From contig CM035226.1 in the NCBI GenBank assembly GCA_020226215.1, positions 61,837,455 to 61,901,454 on the forward strand: a stretch of 64,000 nucleotides of DNA, written 5' to 3'. This DNA is from Sindora glabra (lineage: Eukaryota; Streptophyta; Magnoliopsida; Fabales; Fabaceae). Of the stretch, positions 1 through 12,185 are shown one piece after another (position 1 is the first letter of the stretch; the number at the start of each line of letters is the position of its first letter). A model generated the notes under the pieces. That model did no database searches and had not been told where the DNA came from. It was given only the letters and a program-made list of their open reading frames with translations. Made by a program: the position numbers and the translations under genes.

Positions 1-2135
1 TTTGGACCAAAGAATAAGAAAACCTCTTTCTTCCAACATCAATTCTTATCGTACTTGATATATTTTTTTTAATTTTCTGTAATACTGAAGAAAAACAGGT
101 ATAATGAGACCAAAAAAAAATCCAAATTTGATTAGTCCTAACTCTAACATTCCTATTTTTTTATACTTTATTTTCTATCCGTGCCATAATCGAAAGTTTT
201 AAAGTTTTGAAGATTAATTTACGAAATTATGTTTGTCACATAGCCGCCATAATCTGATCCACTTGCAGAAGTTGACTTATTTACTACCAACTATCTTCAT
301 AGTGGGACTATTATTGTAAAATTACGTCCCCAAATTGTCTACTAACCTTTCATTAAGAAATACTATTTAAATTTATATGTAGTGTTACGTACATTAATTA
401 ATTATTTTCACCAACTTGCCCTCCTTTTTTTCTGTTTACTTCAGTTGAGTCCTCCTTGTGGTCCAAATTAATATAATTAATTTTCCATTTATTATCTTCA
501 CCAACTCACTTAATCCTTTTGCTTCCTTTTTCGTGTGGCATCTTCTTGTGGTCCAAATTAATATTCCCCATTAAACTACAAGAATGTTTAATAGAACAAC
601 TCCCACTCACAATGTTTTGTAGTCCCCTGAAGATGTTTCTGATTTGTTAAAATTAGATGTAACTTTAGTTTATTATCCTAGATTTTGTTCATGTAATGTA
701 ACCTAGTATCTGTTTCCCTGTGGAAAAAAAAATTAATGTTCCCCATTAAACTACAAGAAAGTCGTATTTATAGAGCAAAATGTTTAAAATCATTCTAATG
801 GAAAATATCGTGGTCAATAAATTATCATTTTATTGATAATTTAAATTCATGTTAGACCAGAAAATAATGAGAGAATGTCCAATGTGATAATGCAATGAAA
901 AATTATGATAATGATTTGCTGACTTTTGAGTGAGATTTTCTTGCGGTCCAAATTATTTTTTTTATTTTTTTAACAAAACAAGAAATTCGTCTAAACAATT
1001 GAAATCATTCTAGTGGAAAGTGTCATAAACAATGATTTATTGTTTTATTAATTTATTAATAGTCTATATTCTTATTAAACCAGAAAATAATAAGAGAATG
1101 TCTGATGTGCTAATGCAATAAAAATTATCATGACAAAATTTTTCTACTCCAAAGTGCTTATAGGCCCAGAACCCGTAGGAGGAACTTACTCCTATTTTGG
1201 GTTTGATTGCATCACAAGTAAGGAAAAAAATGTATTGTGAGCTTATTTTTCTCACAAAACCATATATATTAATATTCATTTTTAGATTCTGCAAATTTCT
1301 TAATGCAAATCTAATAACAAATGAAACCATGTGAAGGATATAAAAGGATTATGTATTAAGCTTTGTTTTAAATAAAATATTTTACTTGTTAAATGTGTGG
1401 AACAGGTATGAATTTTTTTTCTTTTTTTACTAATTGTTGCTATATTAGAGAAATATATACAAAATATTTTATAAATCCCATTGTACGTATTCTATGGTGT
1501 ACAAAAATTTTATATTTTTTAATACGATAAAAAATAAAAAATACAGTAACATTCAATATTATTTTAAAATTTTTATTTTCTATTATATTTAAATATTAAA
1601 TTTAAATTAAATTATTATTCTACTATTAAAAATAAAATAAAATAAGAAAATGACTCCAAATCGTGTGGGAGACCACTCGAAGTTTCCAACTGCAAATTAA
1701 TGCGACTTGTAGGGACCTTCTTGAGCCATCACGTTACAGTCAAAATTCTTATCAGATCATCGTCAGTGTCGCCCTCCACATATCCACCACTTTGATACAA
1801 AAAAGAATACGGGGCCAATACATCAGTATATTCGAGACTCTTTATTTTTTTTCTTTTCAAAAAAAAAAATACTTGCATGACAGCAAATTTTGTGTAGACC
1901 TAATTAATGTAAATATGAGTAAAGAGATAAACATATTATGTATGGAAATAATTAGACTTATATTTATTATTATGTCTGTAATTTCATAGTATTATATTAT
2001 ATTCATAATGATGATTGGACACACAAAAGAATTTTGCCTATGTGGATACCGCATCTTCACGATAATTAATAAATCAGTAATCCATATTAATATTAATAAT
2101 GAATAATTAATATTAAAAATTAATAATAAATCCGC
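1..2135. other. AT-rich region upstream of the transporter gene
   Basis: No protein-coding gene is recognised here. The open frames at 1064-1330 (-) and 1663-1989 (+) have AT-driven composition and no family resemblance. The stretch holds a diverged tandem duplication (annotated separately) and a recurring phrase ending GGTCCAAATTA near 456, 546 and 944. Distal promoter elements of the downstream gene could lie here, but none can be assigned. Confidence 0.6.
748..1133 (+). repeat. Diverged tandem duplication upstream of the OCT gene
   Basis: Two copies of about 160 bp (about 748-913 and 972-1133) share the ordered landmarks AACAAGAAA, ATCATTCTA.TGGAAA, ACCAGAAAATAAT and GATAATGCAATGAAAA with scattered substitutions and small indels. 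A partial third copy (TTCCCCATTAAACTACAAGAA) lies near 565-585, followed by a similar phrase at 738-758. This looks like an old local duplication, possibly of a transposon remnant. No coding potential is seen. Confidence 0.6.
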
Positions 2136-2138
2136 ATC

Positions 2139-2235
2139 TATAAAGAAGCCTAAAAACTGTGTGAGGCAACGGCAAACAAACAAGCCAAATTCTCCTGCTG
2201 CAATATAACACTTTCCAAACTAAAGCCGTCTGGAG
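2139..2235 (+). promoter_or_regulatory. Putative TATA box and 5' UTR of the OCT gene
   Basis: TATAAAG at 2139-2145 lies 91 bp before the start codon at 2236. This fits a start of transcription near 2170 and a 5' UTR of about 65 nt. The call rests on motif and spacing only. Confidence 0.45.
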
Positions 2236-3230
2236 ATGCCATCCGAATCGAATGGCACAAATCCCGAGTTCCGATCACCGCTTCTTCCTCCAGCGAATAA
2301 AATCTCCGGAGAAGCTGAACCGGAGAAACTTTGCATCGATGACATGCTTCAGGAATACTGTGGTGAATTCGGGCCATGGCAGTTCAAGCACTTCGTCCTA
2401 ACCTGCCTTGCGTGGGCTCTGGAAGCTTTTCACACTATGGTCATGATCTTTGCCGACCGGGAGCCCGACTGGAGATGCCTGGGTGGAGCGGCTGGTTCGG
2501 GTTGCAATCCTGCAGCCAAAAACGTGTGTGAAATGAAATCGGGTTCTTGGGAATGGGTCGGAGGTCCGGGTAGCACTGTCGTCGCTGAGTGGGATTTGGT
2601 TTGTGGTGACAAGTTTAGGGTTGGGCTGGTTCAAGCCTTGTTCTTCGGCGGCTGCATGATCGGTAAGTTTTTTTTTTATTCTAAAATTATTGAGAGTATT
2701 TATCAGTAATTACAAATTACAAATATTAGTTTTTTAATATATATATATATATATATTCTAGTTCACAGTTTTGACAATTTACTAACAATGACAGCTATGA
2801 TGATAACGCGATAATATTATTACAAAACTTCTGGTAATGATATAAATATTTAATATAAATAACAAAATCAATATAAATAATAATTACATATTATCAACAA
2901 GATAAATATTTAATTTTTAAAAAAGTTTAGATGTTTTGTAAGGAGATATTAATAAAAACTTTAAAAAATGCGTACAAAAAATGTTTGATAGAAATTTGAA
3001 AATATGTTATTGTGTTCACGAGAATACATACAATAGCATAAAAACGAATAAGGTACTGTGTAATGCCATGTGAGAGACACGATTTCTGGAATGGCAGCGA
3101 AAGGACATACACGAGGGACAGAAAAAGAAAAGAAATTGCTTTTGGGAGGATTATATTATAATATAAAAGTGCTACGGCCAAAGCTGCCTTTTTCTCATTT
3201 GGGGTTCGTCCTTACCAGACTTTTCTGGAA

Positions 3231-3263
<33 letters not shown>

Positions 3264-6200
3264 CGTTTGGGGTGGGGGCAGTCTTGAGTGGACAAATCCT
3301 TTACAAGCTTCGTCGCTTTGTCGCTTTTTTGCTTTGGATAACCTTTTTTCTTTTTAAATAAACAAAATGGGATATAAAAGGGGGGAATATGAGTTACTTG
3401 TGAGAAAAAGAAATATTAATGGGATGGTTGGCACAAACTGATCATTGAGATGTGATCTTATTTTCCAGTAACAACATTAAAACTAATATTTAATTCTTTA
3501 ACATAATTAGATAATTTATATTTTTAAAGTTATACTGTAACCAGAGTGCCTAAGATATTGTATTCAGCATTTTTTTTGGTCATCATATGTTGTTAGAAAA
3601 TTTTTTTTAATGGAAGTCTAAACTTAGGGATCTATAATATAACATCTAAATTATTCACAGCAGACCATCACTTAATGGCTTAGCGTTAGCATTTTGTTAC
3701 TGGTGCATAGCATGTTCTAATCTTGTTGATATATTAGTTGTGTATCAATATTTTTTTTAAACTTTTTTAATCACACATCTGCTCAAGATCGAATATATCG
3801 AACATATTTTAACAATTGTTTATATCTCAAATTGTCTTAAGATCCATTGTTAACAACTGAAAGTATTTATCTGGTGCTATTATTCTATTAGTGATCATGA
3901 TATAGTTAGAGTCCATACTAATTAACACTCATTTAAAGATAATTTAGAACATATATGTATAAAAAATTGTTAATATATATTAATATAATCAATTATATAA
4001 TTTCAAATAAATTTTATCAGATTTTATATTGTATTTGTTGCGATATATTTACGAAAATAAATATATTTTTATAAATTGATTTAATTACACAATTTTAAGT
4101 TTTAAATCTGAAGAATCGGTTATGAAATTACAGGTTATAAATTTGGTTATATTTTATAATGCATTTAATGCAAAATATTTAAAAATAAATGTATATTTAT
4201 TTATTTATGCAATTTCAAATTTTAAATTATAAAATTTTTAAATTTTAATATAAAAATTACAACTATATTAAAAACAAGTACACAAAACATATAGAAATAT
4301 TTTTTATAATTTTTCAAAACTTTATCATATAAGAAATCACAATTTTTAAAATAAAATAAATTGTAAAATATAAAAAACATAAATAATATTTATAAATTTT
4401 ATATAAAATTACAAATTTTAATAACATAAATTGCGAAAGATCTTTATTTTATTTTTCTATAAACCATAAGAGTATGTATATGCAAAATTTTTCAATACAC
4501 GTTATGTTAATCGGTAAATATTTTCTTTCACGACGGTTGAAAAAGACTAATGAAAGGGCTGGTTTTAATGGCTAAATTTTCTTCCATGCACGAGAAATTG
4601 AGGACGACTTGTTTTATCAATACAGAGCAGGGCAACACGTTATAACATTAGAATTAAATATTTTATATGATTTTGATTAATTAAATTATAATTTGCATAT
4701 ACTTTTTAATATAATTTTTATGTAAAAGGTAAAAAAATTAAATTTAAAACTGGAAATTGCAGAAATAAATTAATTTATAAATATATGTTTATTTCTATAA
4801 ATATCTTGTAATAAATATATACATTATAAATTTTGTTCAAATATAAAATTTTGAATTACAAAATTATTATATTAATGCATATTTGCGTGCTCTAAACTAT
4901 CATTTAATGACATCAATAATATTCGTATTAATTAATATGAACTCTAATTCATAATAACGCTATTCTTATTTTATTAATTCTATGTTTAAATGTTAGAGAA
5001 TGAATGAAAAGAGGATATTTTGTATTCCTTCAATTCAGGAATTTTGAAAGGTTTATAAATATATAAAAAAAGTAAGGAAAACTATAATATGAGCACCAAT
5101 CCTCCATTCTCTCTTTCCCTCCTATTCTCTTCTTTTCTTTCTTGTAACTCTCAAATATGCCTCTTTAGCAATTATGGGTTTCGTTCGTTCTTTAATTGGT
5201 ACAGAGTCTTTCTATTATCATAACATTCAAAATTTCTGAATAGAAAAATTAGGAATGTATGTTGTTGGAGGAACTATTTCAATTTCCTTATAGAGCATAA
5301 AAATGTGATGAAAAAAATTTTGAGCAAACAGAATAGCATGTTCTGTAACTCTTGGCTAGAAATAATCCTATGTGAATTGATTTTTACTATATACGTTCTT
5401 TTAAATATATTTCAAAATTCATTCTTCTTCTCAATTTTAAGATTTATAATTCGACAAATTCTGAGTACGCGTGCAAACTTGGACAAAACTATGGTGCACT
5501 ACAGAGACGCACCGAATCAAAAGTTAACATATTATTGTGCAATATGTATTAGGAAATCATTATTTTGATGTGAGATGGAATTTGATGGTGTGCGGTGGTA
5601 TCTTATATACTCTTTCTGTAAGCTTATTTTCTATAATTTTTGCGCATATTTATCGTCCATACTTCATTTGCGGACTCAAAGTCAAAAGCTTAGCCATAAT
5701 TTTTTTACGAGAGAAATTTCAATATATTAATAATATAATAATATAATAATATATTATTAAATTTAATTATGTATTAAATTTATTATTTTTAAAATCAAAT
5801 TTTATTTAATATATTAATAATTAAATTTAAAAATATATTAATATACTATTATATTAATAATATGTGATAAATTTGACCTTTCTCCACGGATGCACGTCAT
5901 GGTGTCGCGGCCCTTTCCTCCTCTTAGCCCACCATTATGAACCCCATACAGTGACCATACGCACCATGTGTTTCACAGCCGCATGCCTTTACTTTTAAAG
6001 CGTGCAGTCGTCGCGCTGACTGCGATTTTAAAGCACGTTACAGCATAATTTTTAGGGGAGATGGGAAAGGTGTATCCGTATACTACTCTAATTATTAATT
6101 GTTATTGTATGGGTACAAAATCTCTCCCGGGAACGATGCTTATGTAATGCGGATATAACACGTCTCTTAAACACGTGTTTATACATATAAAATTTCGTAT

Positions 6201-7810
6201 TAAAAATTATAATTATTTTTCTTTTTATTGGCTAAGTGTATGAATATATATTACATCTAAGTAATTGTACATCTCTATTCGTTATAACCTAAATTCACAA
6301 TGTCACAAAATTCATAATTTTTTAACTTTTTACCATTTTATTTCGTAATAATTGTGTATCATCCTTGTTTATCCACAATTTTATTTATCATATTTCTAAA
6401 CAAGAAATTCAATTGGTAGAAGTAAGGAAGCAGAACAACTTCTCTTAACTTTCTTTTCACAAAAAATTGTTTTTCCTGTGAATTATACTACTGTTTGCTT
6501 TTTAACAATTGCCTGCTATCCCTGGTTATCGTCAGTTTTGTTAGTCAGAATCTAAAATAATCACTCTCTGCTGCACACCAGTACTATGAAATTTTTGCTA
6601 ACATCTGTAATTCATAATGTAATTTTCAGGTGCTGGAGTATTTGGTCATCTCTCAGACACCTCGCTCGGAAGAAAAGGTTCTCTTAAGCTGGTTTGCCTC
6701 TTAAACGCCATCTTCGGCTGCTTAACAGCACTATCTCCTAACTACTGGACCTATGTGTTCCTCCGCCTCCTCACCGGCTTCAGCACCGGCGGCGCCGGCC
6801 TCTGCGCCTTCGTCCTGGCCACGGAGCCTATTGGCCCCACGAAGCGCGGCACTGCAGGCATGTCCACCTTCTACTTCTTCTCAGGCGGCATTGCAATTGT
6901 CTCCGGCATCGCATATATCTTCCAAACATGGCGCGCTCTTTACATCGCCGCCTCCATTCCCTCCCTCCTCTTCCTCGTCCTCGTCCTTCCATTCATCGAC
7001 GAATCTCCGAGGTGGTATCTTATTCGGGGAAAAGTGAAAGAAGCCATGAGCTTGATGTCCACCATAGCCATCTCAAATGGCAAGAACCTCCCTGACAACG
7101 TAGTTCTAGCATTGGACCAAGAACCAGACAACAATGGATCCGAATATGATATAAGTTACAAACATCATACAGAAGATAAAGAAGCAATATCAGGCTCTCT
7201 CATAGACGTTATTCGCTCGCCGCTTACTAGAGTGCGTCTGGTTTTAGCCGTCGCTATAAATTTCCTGTGCTCCGTGGTTTACTATGGATTAAGCTTGAAC
7301 GTAGTGAATCTTGAGACCAATTTATATATAAATGTAGTGCTTAATGCGGTGGCGGAAATGCCGGCGTATACCATAACAGCAGTTTTGTTGGACAGGCTTG
7401 GGAGGAAGCCATTGACGATAGGGACGCTGTGGTTTAGTGGTTTCTTTTGCTTTGCAGGGAGCATGGTGAGGAACGCGGGGCCAGGGAAGTTGGCGAGAAT
7501 GGTGTGTGGGATTTTGGGGATATTTGGGATGGCTGGGACTTATAACTTGTTGTTTATTTATACGGCGGAGCTGTTTCCGACAGTGGTGAGAAATGCTGCG
7601 CTGGGGTGCGCGGCGCAGGCGGCCCAGATGGGGGCGATATTGGCACCGGTGGTGGTGGTTTTGGGTGGTGGGTTGCCGTTTGCAGTTTTTGCAGGGTGTG
7701 GAATAGCGGCTGGGATATTTGCGTTTTATCTGCCGGAGACGCTGAACCAGCCCTTGTATGATACATTTGGTGGAATGGAAGGCGGTCAATATACTTCAAG
7801 GCTTGTATGA
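2236..7810 (+). CDS. OCT4-like: Organic cation/carnitine transporter, plant OCT4-like (2 exons: 2236-2662, 6630-7810)
   Basis: This is a major-facilitator membrane transporter of the plant organic cation/carnitine family (SLC22-like), predicted to move organic cations or carnitine-like compounds across a cell membrane. Exon 1 ends at a GTAAGT donor (2663) after the first base of a Gly codon. Exon 2 begins after TTTTCAG (ends 6629), which restores that Gly and keeps frame to TGA at 7808-7810, giving 535 aa, close to the usual OCT length. Seen in the protein: a family-typical N-terminus (EKLCIDDMLQ, residues 30-39), first membrane segment about 50-72, a Cys-bearing extracellular loop about 74-124, MFS motif A GHLSDTSLGRKG (148-159), ESPRW (267-271) after segment six, the loop 8-9 motif DRLGRKP (397-403), PTVVRNAALG (459-468) and PETLNQPLYD near the C-terminus. 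No in-frame stop or missing motif is seen, so the gene is probably functional. OCT4 subtype is by recalled similarity; substrate is not shown by the sequence. Confidence 0.93.
2663..6629 (+). other. Intron 1 of the OCT gene (3,967 bp)
   Basis: The intron is bounded by GTAAGT and TTTTCAG. It is long for a plant intron, very AT-rich and has no convincing ORF. It holds an (ATT)n tract at 3231-3263. A patch around 5880-6060 is richer in G+C than its surroundings and might be the remnant of an inserted element, though no terminal repeats were found. Confidence 0.85.
3231..3263 (+). repeat. (ATT)n microsatellite in the OCT intron
   Basis: Eleven uninterrupted TAT/ATT triplets lie inside the intron. 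This type of locus is often length-polymorphic. Confidence 0.95.
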
Positions 7811-8404
7811 ACTATATACAATGTGTGCTCTTTAGTTTTTATCTCGTTTCTCTTTATATTTATTTTGTTACATTTTTCAGTTTCTGGCTCCTTTTATTCC
7901 CATGTTCTTCTGCTGCTTTGTTTCTGGGTAGGAAATTGTGATAATGTGATGAAAATTTTGGTTATAATTGTGACTTAACTTTTAAATTCGTGATGCAACG
8001 ATGAAGAGGGTAAATGCTCTCTTTGACTAAAAATCTTAAAGATTAAATATTTCCCTCTTTCGGATATTAAGGATGTATCAATTTTGTCTGGGGAGAAAAT
8101 CACTAACAGTGCCATTCCCCACCAATTACGCTATCACTGGATTAAGAATGCTTCGTTTTAACCGAGAAATTTCAGTATAATTCATAATCATAATTATAAC
8201 ACTTATCTTTACTCTCAATATAAAAAATTAATTATTAATTTTATAAATTTTTCATGCATTAAAATTATATTTTTAAGAGGGTGACATGGCTTTAATTAAG
8301 CTAATGCGGTTGGATTTCTATGATGTGGCCATTGTCTCACATATCTCACTTTTTAAAATGACACCAGTCCACTTACGGTGTTTATCTATCATCTTCTATC
8401 AAGT
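7811..8404. other. 3' UTR and downstream flank of the OCT gene
   Basis: T-rich sequence follows the stop codon and probably contains the 3' UTR to about 7950. No canonical AATAAA could be placed confidently. No other gene is seen before the inverted-duplication arm. Confidence 0.5.
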
Positions 8405-11045
8405 TTAATTATGGGTGGAAAAAAATATTTGAACCTAACAAATCCAACTAACCCAACCTAAAAAGTATTAGGTGGGTACAAGTCAGATTAAAGTTTCAAG
8501 TAAATGCGGATAGACAAATTAGTTAAAATAAAATTTTCAATTAGATACAGATCTTTACTATTCTACCTGACGAAGATCAGACATGACTGCTTGAGATGTT
8601 AAAACAACATCATTTGGCTTGCCAAGGCCAATACCAATACCATCACGACTTCACTCTCTCATACACACAAACGAAGCTAGCCTTATGCTTACATGCAATC
8701 TCCCTAAATCGTCAGAAGCAATGCCCTAGCAAAGTCGCTCTCAACTCTAGTTTTTTGTTGCCACCATTTGTGTTGCCCACCAACAAATTCTCCAAGTTCG
8801 TCCCTTCATTAGCAAATACAATATCTATTTTGGTTTGTTTAACCTTCGTTTGAAGGTTGTAAAAGTTTAGCAATAAAGGATCCCTGCTTGAGGTAAGCCC
8901 AACTAGTTCTTTAATTTTTTTTCTATTTACATGTTTGGATTATTTTGGTTGACTTGATGGGTTGAAATGTTCAATTAACTCCAAATGGGTCTCTATTATG
9001 TGTTGGATTTCAAGGACATAGTAAGGTTTTCTATGATTTAGTGAACATTGAATAGTTGAGGATTGTATGTGTGAAAATAGGGGAGGAAATTGAGTAATGA
9101 ACACTAAATAGTTTGGATTTTGGGGATATAGCAAGTGGAGAGAGATTCAAAGTAAATATAAAAAATAATTATTTTATGAAGAAAACAATATGTAACATAC
9201 TGACAAAATGCATGAACATAGAGCAATATATAAAGTAGTGATTTTGATATTCAATTTTAAGTGGCAAACTTTATATATGGATCAAGATACTAAATATTTT
9301 TTTTAGTTTTTCTCTTCACCCAAATGAAAATGGAGAAGTTTTAGAGTTTCAATCCAATGGTTTCTATTGTAGTAATTAAATGCATTTACATGTTAGGCTA
9401 TAAAAATGAAATCAACTTTACAATGATGATGTCAACTGGGGTTGGAACCTTACTACAGACCCTTGTACTTGAAATTGGATTAGTGTGAGTTGCTATACTA
9501 GGTTGAAATTAATGAAAAAAATAGTTCTTCCTAATTTAAATTCAACTAGGATTTTGGATGGAAGCTCCCTTTGTAAATGAGTGACTCTTAAAACTCTTGA
9601 CTTGAGTAATAACCAATTACAATGATTGACACCAAGGACTCTTAAAACTTTGGATATCTCTTTGTTTCTCTGGGAGGTTTAAATAATCTAAAAAAGATTG
9701 TCATTTCACACATCAACTTCTCTAGGGAACTTCCTAATATACATTAAATTTCAGGCTTGGTTTCCTTCCTTACTCAACTTAAGAAGTTTAATAGGCAAGT
9801 TCTTCAGTTTGATTTCCCTAACCTTAGAGAGTTCAATGTTTCTAATAACAATTTCAGTAGTCCTATTTCAAATGGTGGAAGCAAGTTTAGTACAGATAGT
9901 TTTTTAGGTAATCTCAATTTCTGTTGTTGGCATTTATTCAAGCTATGCAATTCTTAATATTGTGGTCTTCATTTTTTTCATCTTCAAACTTATAAAGAAG
10001 TTGAAACTTAAGGAATAAACCTTGGATTTTAATCTTTGTGAACTTATTTTGTTTACATTCCTCCTGTGGTTAGTGATAGATGGATGGTACTATGACCATG
10101 AGTAGGCAAGGAAATTATCAAAAAAGTTATTTCATTAAATTTTTCTTATGGCCTTTTAGTTGTTTAACATCTGAATTTGTATTTTAAGATTTAATTGATG
10201 TTAGAACACCATTCAACATGTGATTGTAATAAACAAGATAATGTGAATGTCAAGTAATAGATAATAGTGGCACTACTAGTTTGGCTAACATGCAAAGAAA
10301 GTGGGGAGTATTATTCTTTTGTAATGGATTGGAAATTTTAAATTATATGTCAGTAAGCAAAGCTGATTTCATAATGCATTCAACAGAGAGGAGACAAGTA
10401 CTAGTTGATACATAAGATTTAAGTCAAGAGACAAGCATCATAATCATATTGCATCATTTTCAAGATACAAAAAAAGGGTGCAGAAATTGAAAATATAGCT
10501 AATAATTTTGTATATTAATAACTCATCTATTTTTACTTAGCCTATGGTATTGATGTTAACAATGGAGAGAAGATATGTAAATATATGTGCCAAGTGTCAT
10601 CTTTTCGAATTTAACTTTTTGTTTGTATTAATTTGATGTTATCAACCCATTCTCATTCAACTTTGTATTTAGAGGGCAATCTTAATGATTGGGAACTTGG
10701 GATTTGGGATTGAAAGTTATCTAAGTAAAAATTTATATTTCCTAAATAAATGTGGTTCTTGCTTATTTATATTAACTTGAAAAGGCTTCTTGCAAGAGCT
10801 TATTGCATGCTTGTATTTATCTTGTGAATGTGTTACTTTAATTCTTGACTCTAGCTTGATTTTCCTTTTAAATTGACAAAACTTGCTTGAAACAATTCCA
10901 AACTGACTTAATTGATTAATGTCATATTAAGAGTTTCAAATTATTGATTTTGGTTAAGATTTAGACAAAAACAGTGAGGGGCTATCAATTGGGATTGGAC
11001 TTGCTAACTAGTCCAACTCGACCTAGTACCACCCATAAGTTTAAT
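8405..11045 (+). repeat. Left arm of a large inverted duplication
   Basis: This segment matches 27603-30205 in reverse complement. Landmark pairs: 8596-8660 with 29940-30010, 8881-8900 with 29740-29760, 9750 with 28893, and 10862-11040 with 27610-27790. The paired coordinates sum to a nearly constant value (about 38,605-38,648), so the arms are colinear with few large indels. Similarity by eye is roughly 80-85%. The arms carry an LRR receptor-kinase relic. Confidence 0.85.
9431..10017 (+). pseudogene. Leucine-rich-repeat receptor-like kinase ectodomain, decayed fragment (left copy)
   Basis: Conceptual translation with frame changes gives an LRR N-terminal cap (N-W-G-W-N-L-T-T-D-P-C followed by N-W-I-S-V-S-C), parts of LRRs (T-L-K-T-L-D-L-S-N-N-Q-L), then the last repeat and C-terminal cap: FPNLREFNVSNNNFSSPIS, then KFSTDSFLGNLNFC and a closing K-L-C. 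It is followed by a short hydrophobic, Lys-rich stretch (V-V-F-I-F-F-I-F-K-L-I-K-K-L-K) that may be the transmembrane/juxtamembrane relic. Several stops and shifts, including a stop in the N-cap, rule out function. No kinase motifs were found downstream. The cap layout suits plant LRR receptor kinases with short ectodomains. The same relic sits inverted at 28625-29211. Confidence 0.7.
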
Positions 11046-11761
11046 TCTTCTTCTGCACCCAACTCCTGGTTGTTTGTCACTCTTGTTTAATTAAATTTAA
11101 AATTAACTAGTAAGCATACCTGATGCTAATAAAATTTATATATATTATATTTATTATATAATACAAATGAAAATAAAATAAAATTTATTTTTTAATTAAC
11201 TCCTGTATTATATAATGCATGTAAAGATGAAACTTAAGTAAAAAGTTATTTTTATTTTATGTCTATTAATTAGTTTGACTCATTAATAAATATTATAAAA
11301 AATTTATACCATCACATATTCCACATAAATATAATTACATATAATGAAATTAGCAATTATCATGAAGTATTTAAAGGAAAAGGTAAATATATGGGTTGAA
11401 AAATATAAAAATTAATAAGTTTAACTATTTTTATTTTTATTTAGGCTAATGTGTTATGGACATGGATTAAAAAATATTTTTTAAAAGTAATGTCTTTTTA
11501 TTTTTTGCTTAAAATGAAAGGCATGTATTTATAAAAATCTTAAGTTAAACATGAAGTAAGAATGTAAATTTTAACGAGCCAAAATAATAATTAAGTTTAA
11601 AAGTTAAAAAAAAGTGCACTATTACATGAGTTTTTGTACTTTTCTATCTCTCAATATCACTTGCTTTTTCATTATTTTATATATGGAATCTATTAATATA
11701 TTTGAACATGTAATCAATATAAAATCATATAAATTGATTTTGTAATTCAATAATTAATGAA
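11046..11761. other. AT-rich duplicated flank, target of the first CACTA insertion
   Basis: No gene is present. The part from about 11258 to 11761 is a diverged direct repeat of about 16361-16700. It is interrupted exactly at its right edge by the CACTA element that starts at 11762. Confidence 0.6.
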
Positions 11762-12040
11762 CACTGTTACACAATAACTGATTAACATCGAGTGTTTAAA
11801 GAGTTTCACATTGGAAAGCAATTGATGTATAATCAACCATCGTAATATATGTGGTTTTAACATCAATATGTAAACCATAACAAAGTAGAATAATAATGTT
11901 AGTTTCATTCTATAAAAATCGACATCATTTATATTTTTATAATTTTGAGAAATAACAGTAAATATCATTTACTTTCTAAAAATTGACTTCTAATAACCAA
12001 AATATTGCATTAGTTTTTTTAAATAACCAATATTATATAT

Positions 12041-12185
12041 CCACCCAACCCATCAACCCAAATTCTAACCCTTAGATCCTTACCCTTTCATCCTAAACCT
12101 TGACCCCATCCCATGCCCTACCCCCTAATTTCTCACTCCCTCATTCTAAACCCTAACCTCATACCCATGTTCCTCATTCCTTCGT
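12041..12185 (+). repeat. C-rich, G-poor tract with degenerate CCCTAA-like words
   Basis: About 145 bp are strikingly C-rich and nearly free of G on this strand, with words such as AAACCCTAACC resembling degenerate plant telomere repeats (CCCTAAA). It lies near the left end of the CACTA element. There is no regular 7-bp periodicity, so it is not a clean interstitial telomere. Confidence 0.6.

Noticed and set aside
2127..2145. Shared 18-bp string AATCCGCATCTATAAAGA at the OCT TATA box and near 21123-21140
   Set aside because: Homology does not extend on either side, so it gives no evidence of promoter capture by the CACTA element; kept only as a curiosity.
7322..7789. 155-aa minus-strand frame opposite OCT exon 2, and the 94-aa frame at 6753-7037
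   Set aside because: Shadow frames of the transporter exon; they are His/Arg/Pro/Ser-rich readouts of its codons with no family signature.
12100..12170. Interstitial telomere repeat
   Set aside because: Only one or two CCCTAAA-like words, with no regular 7-bp period.
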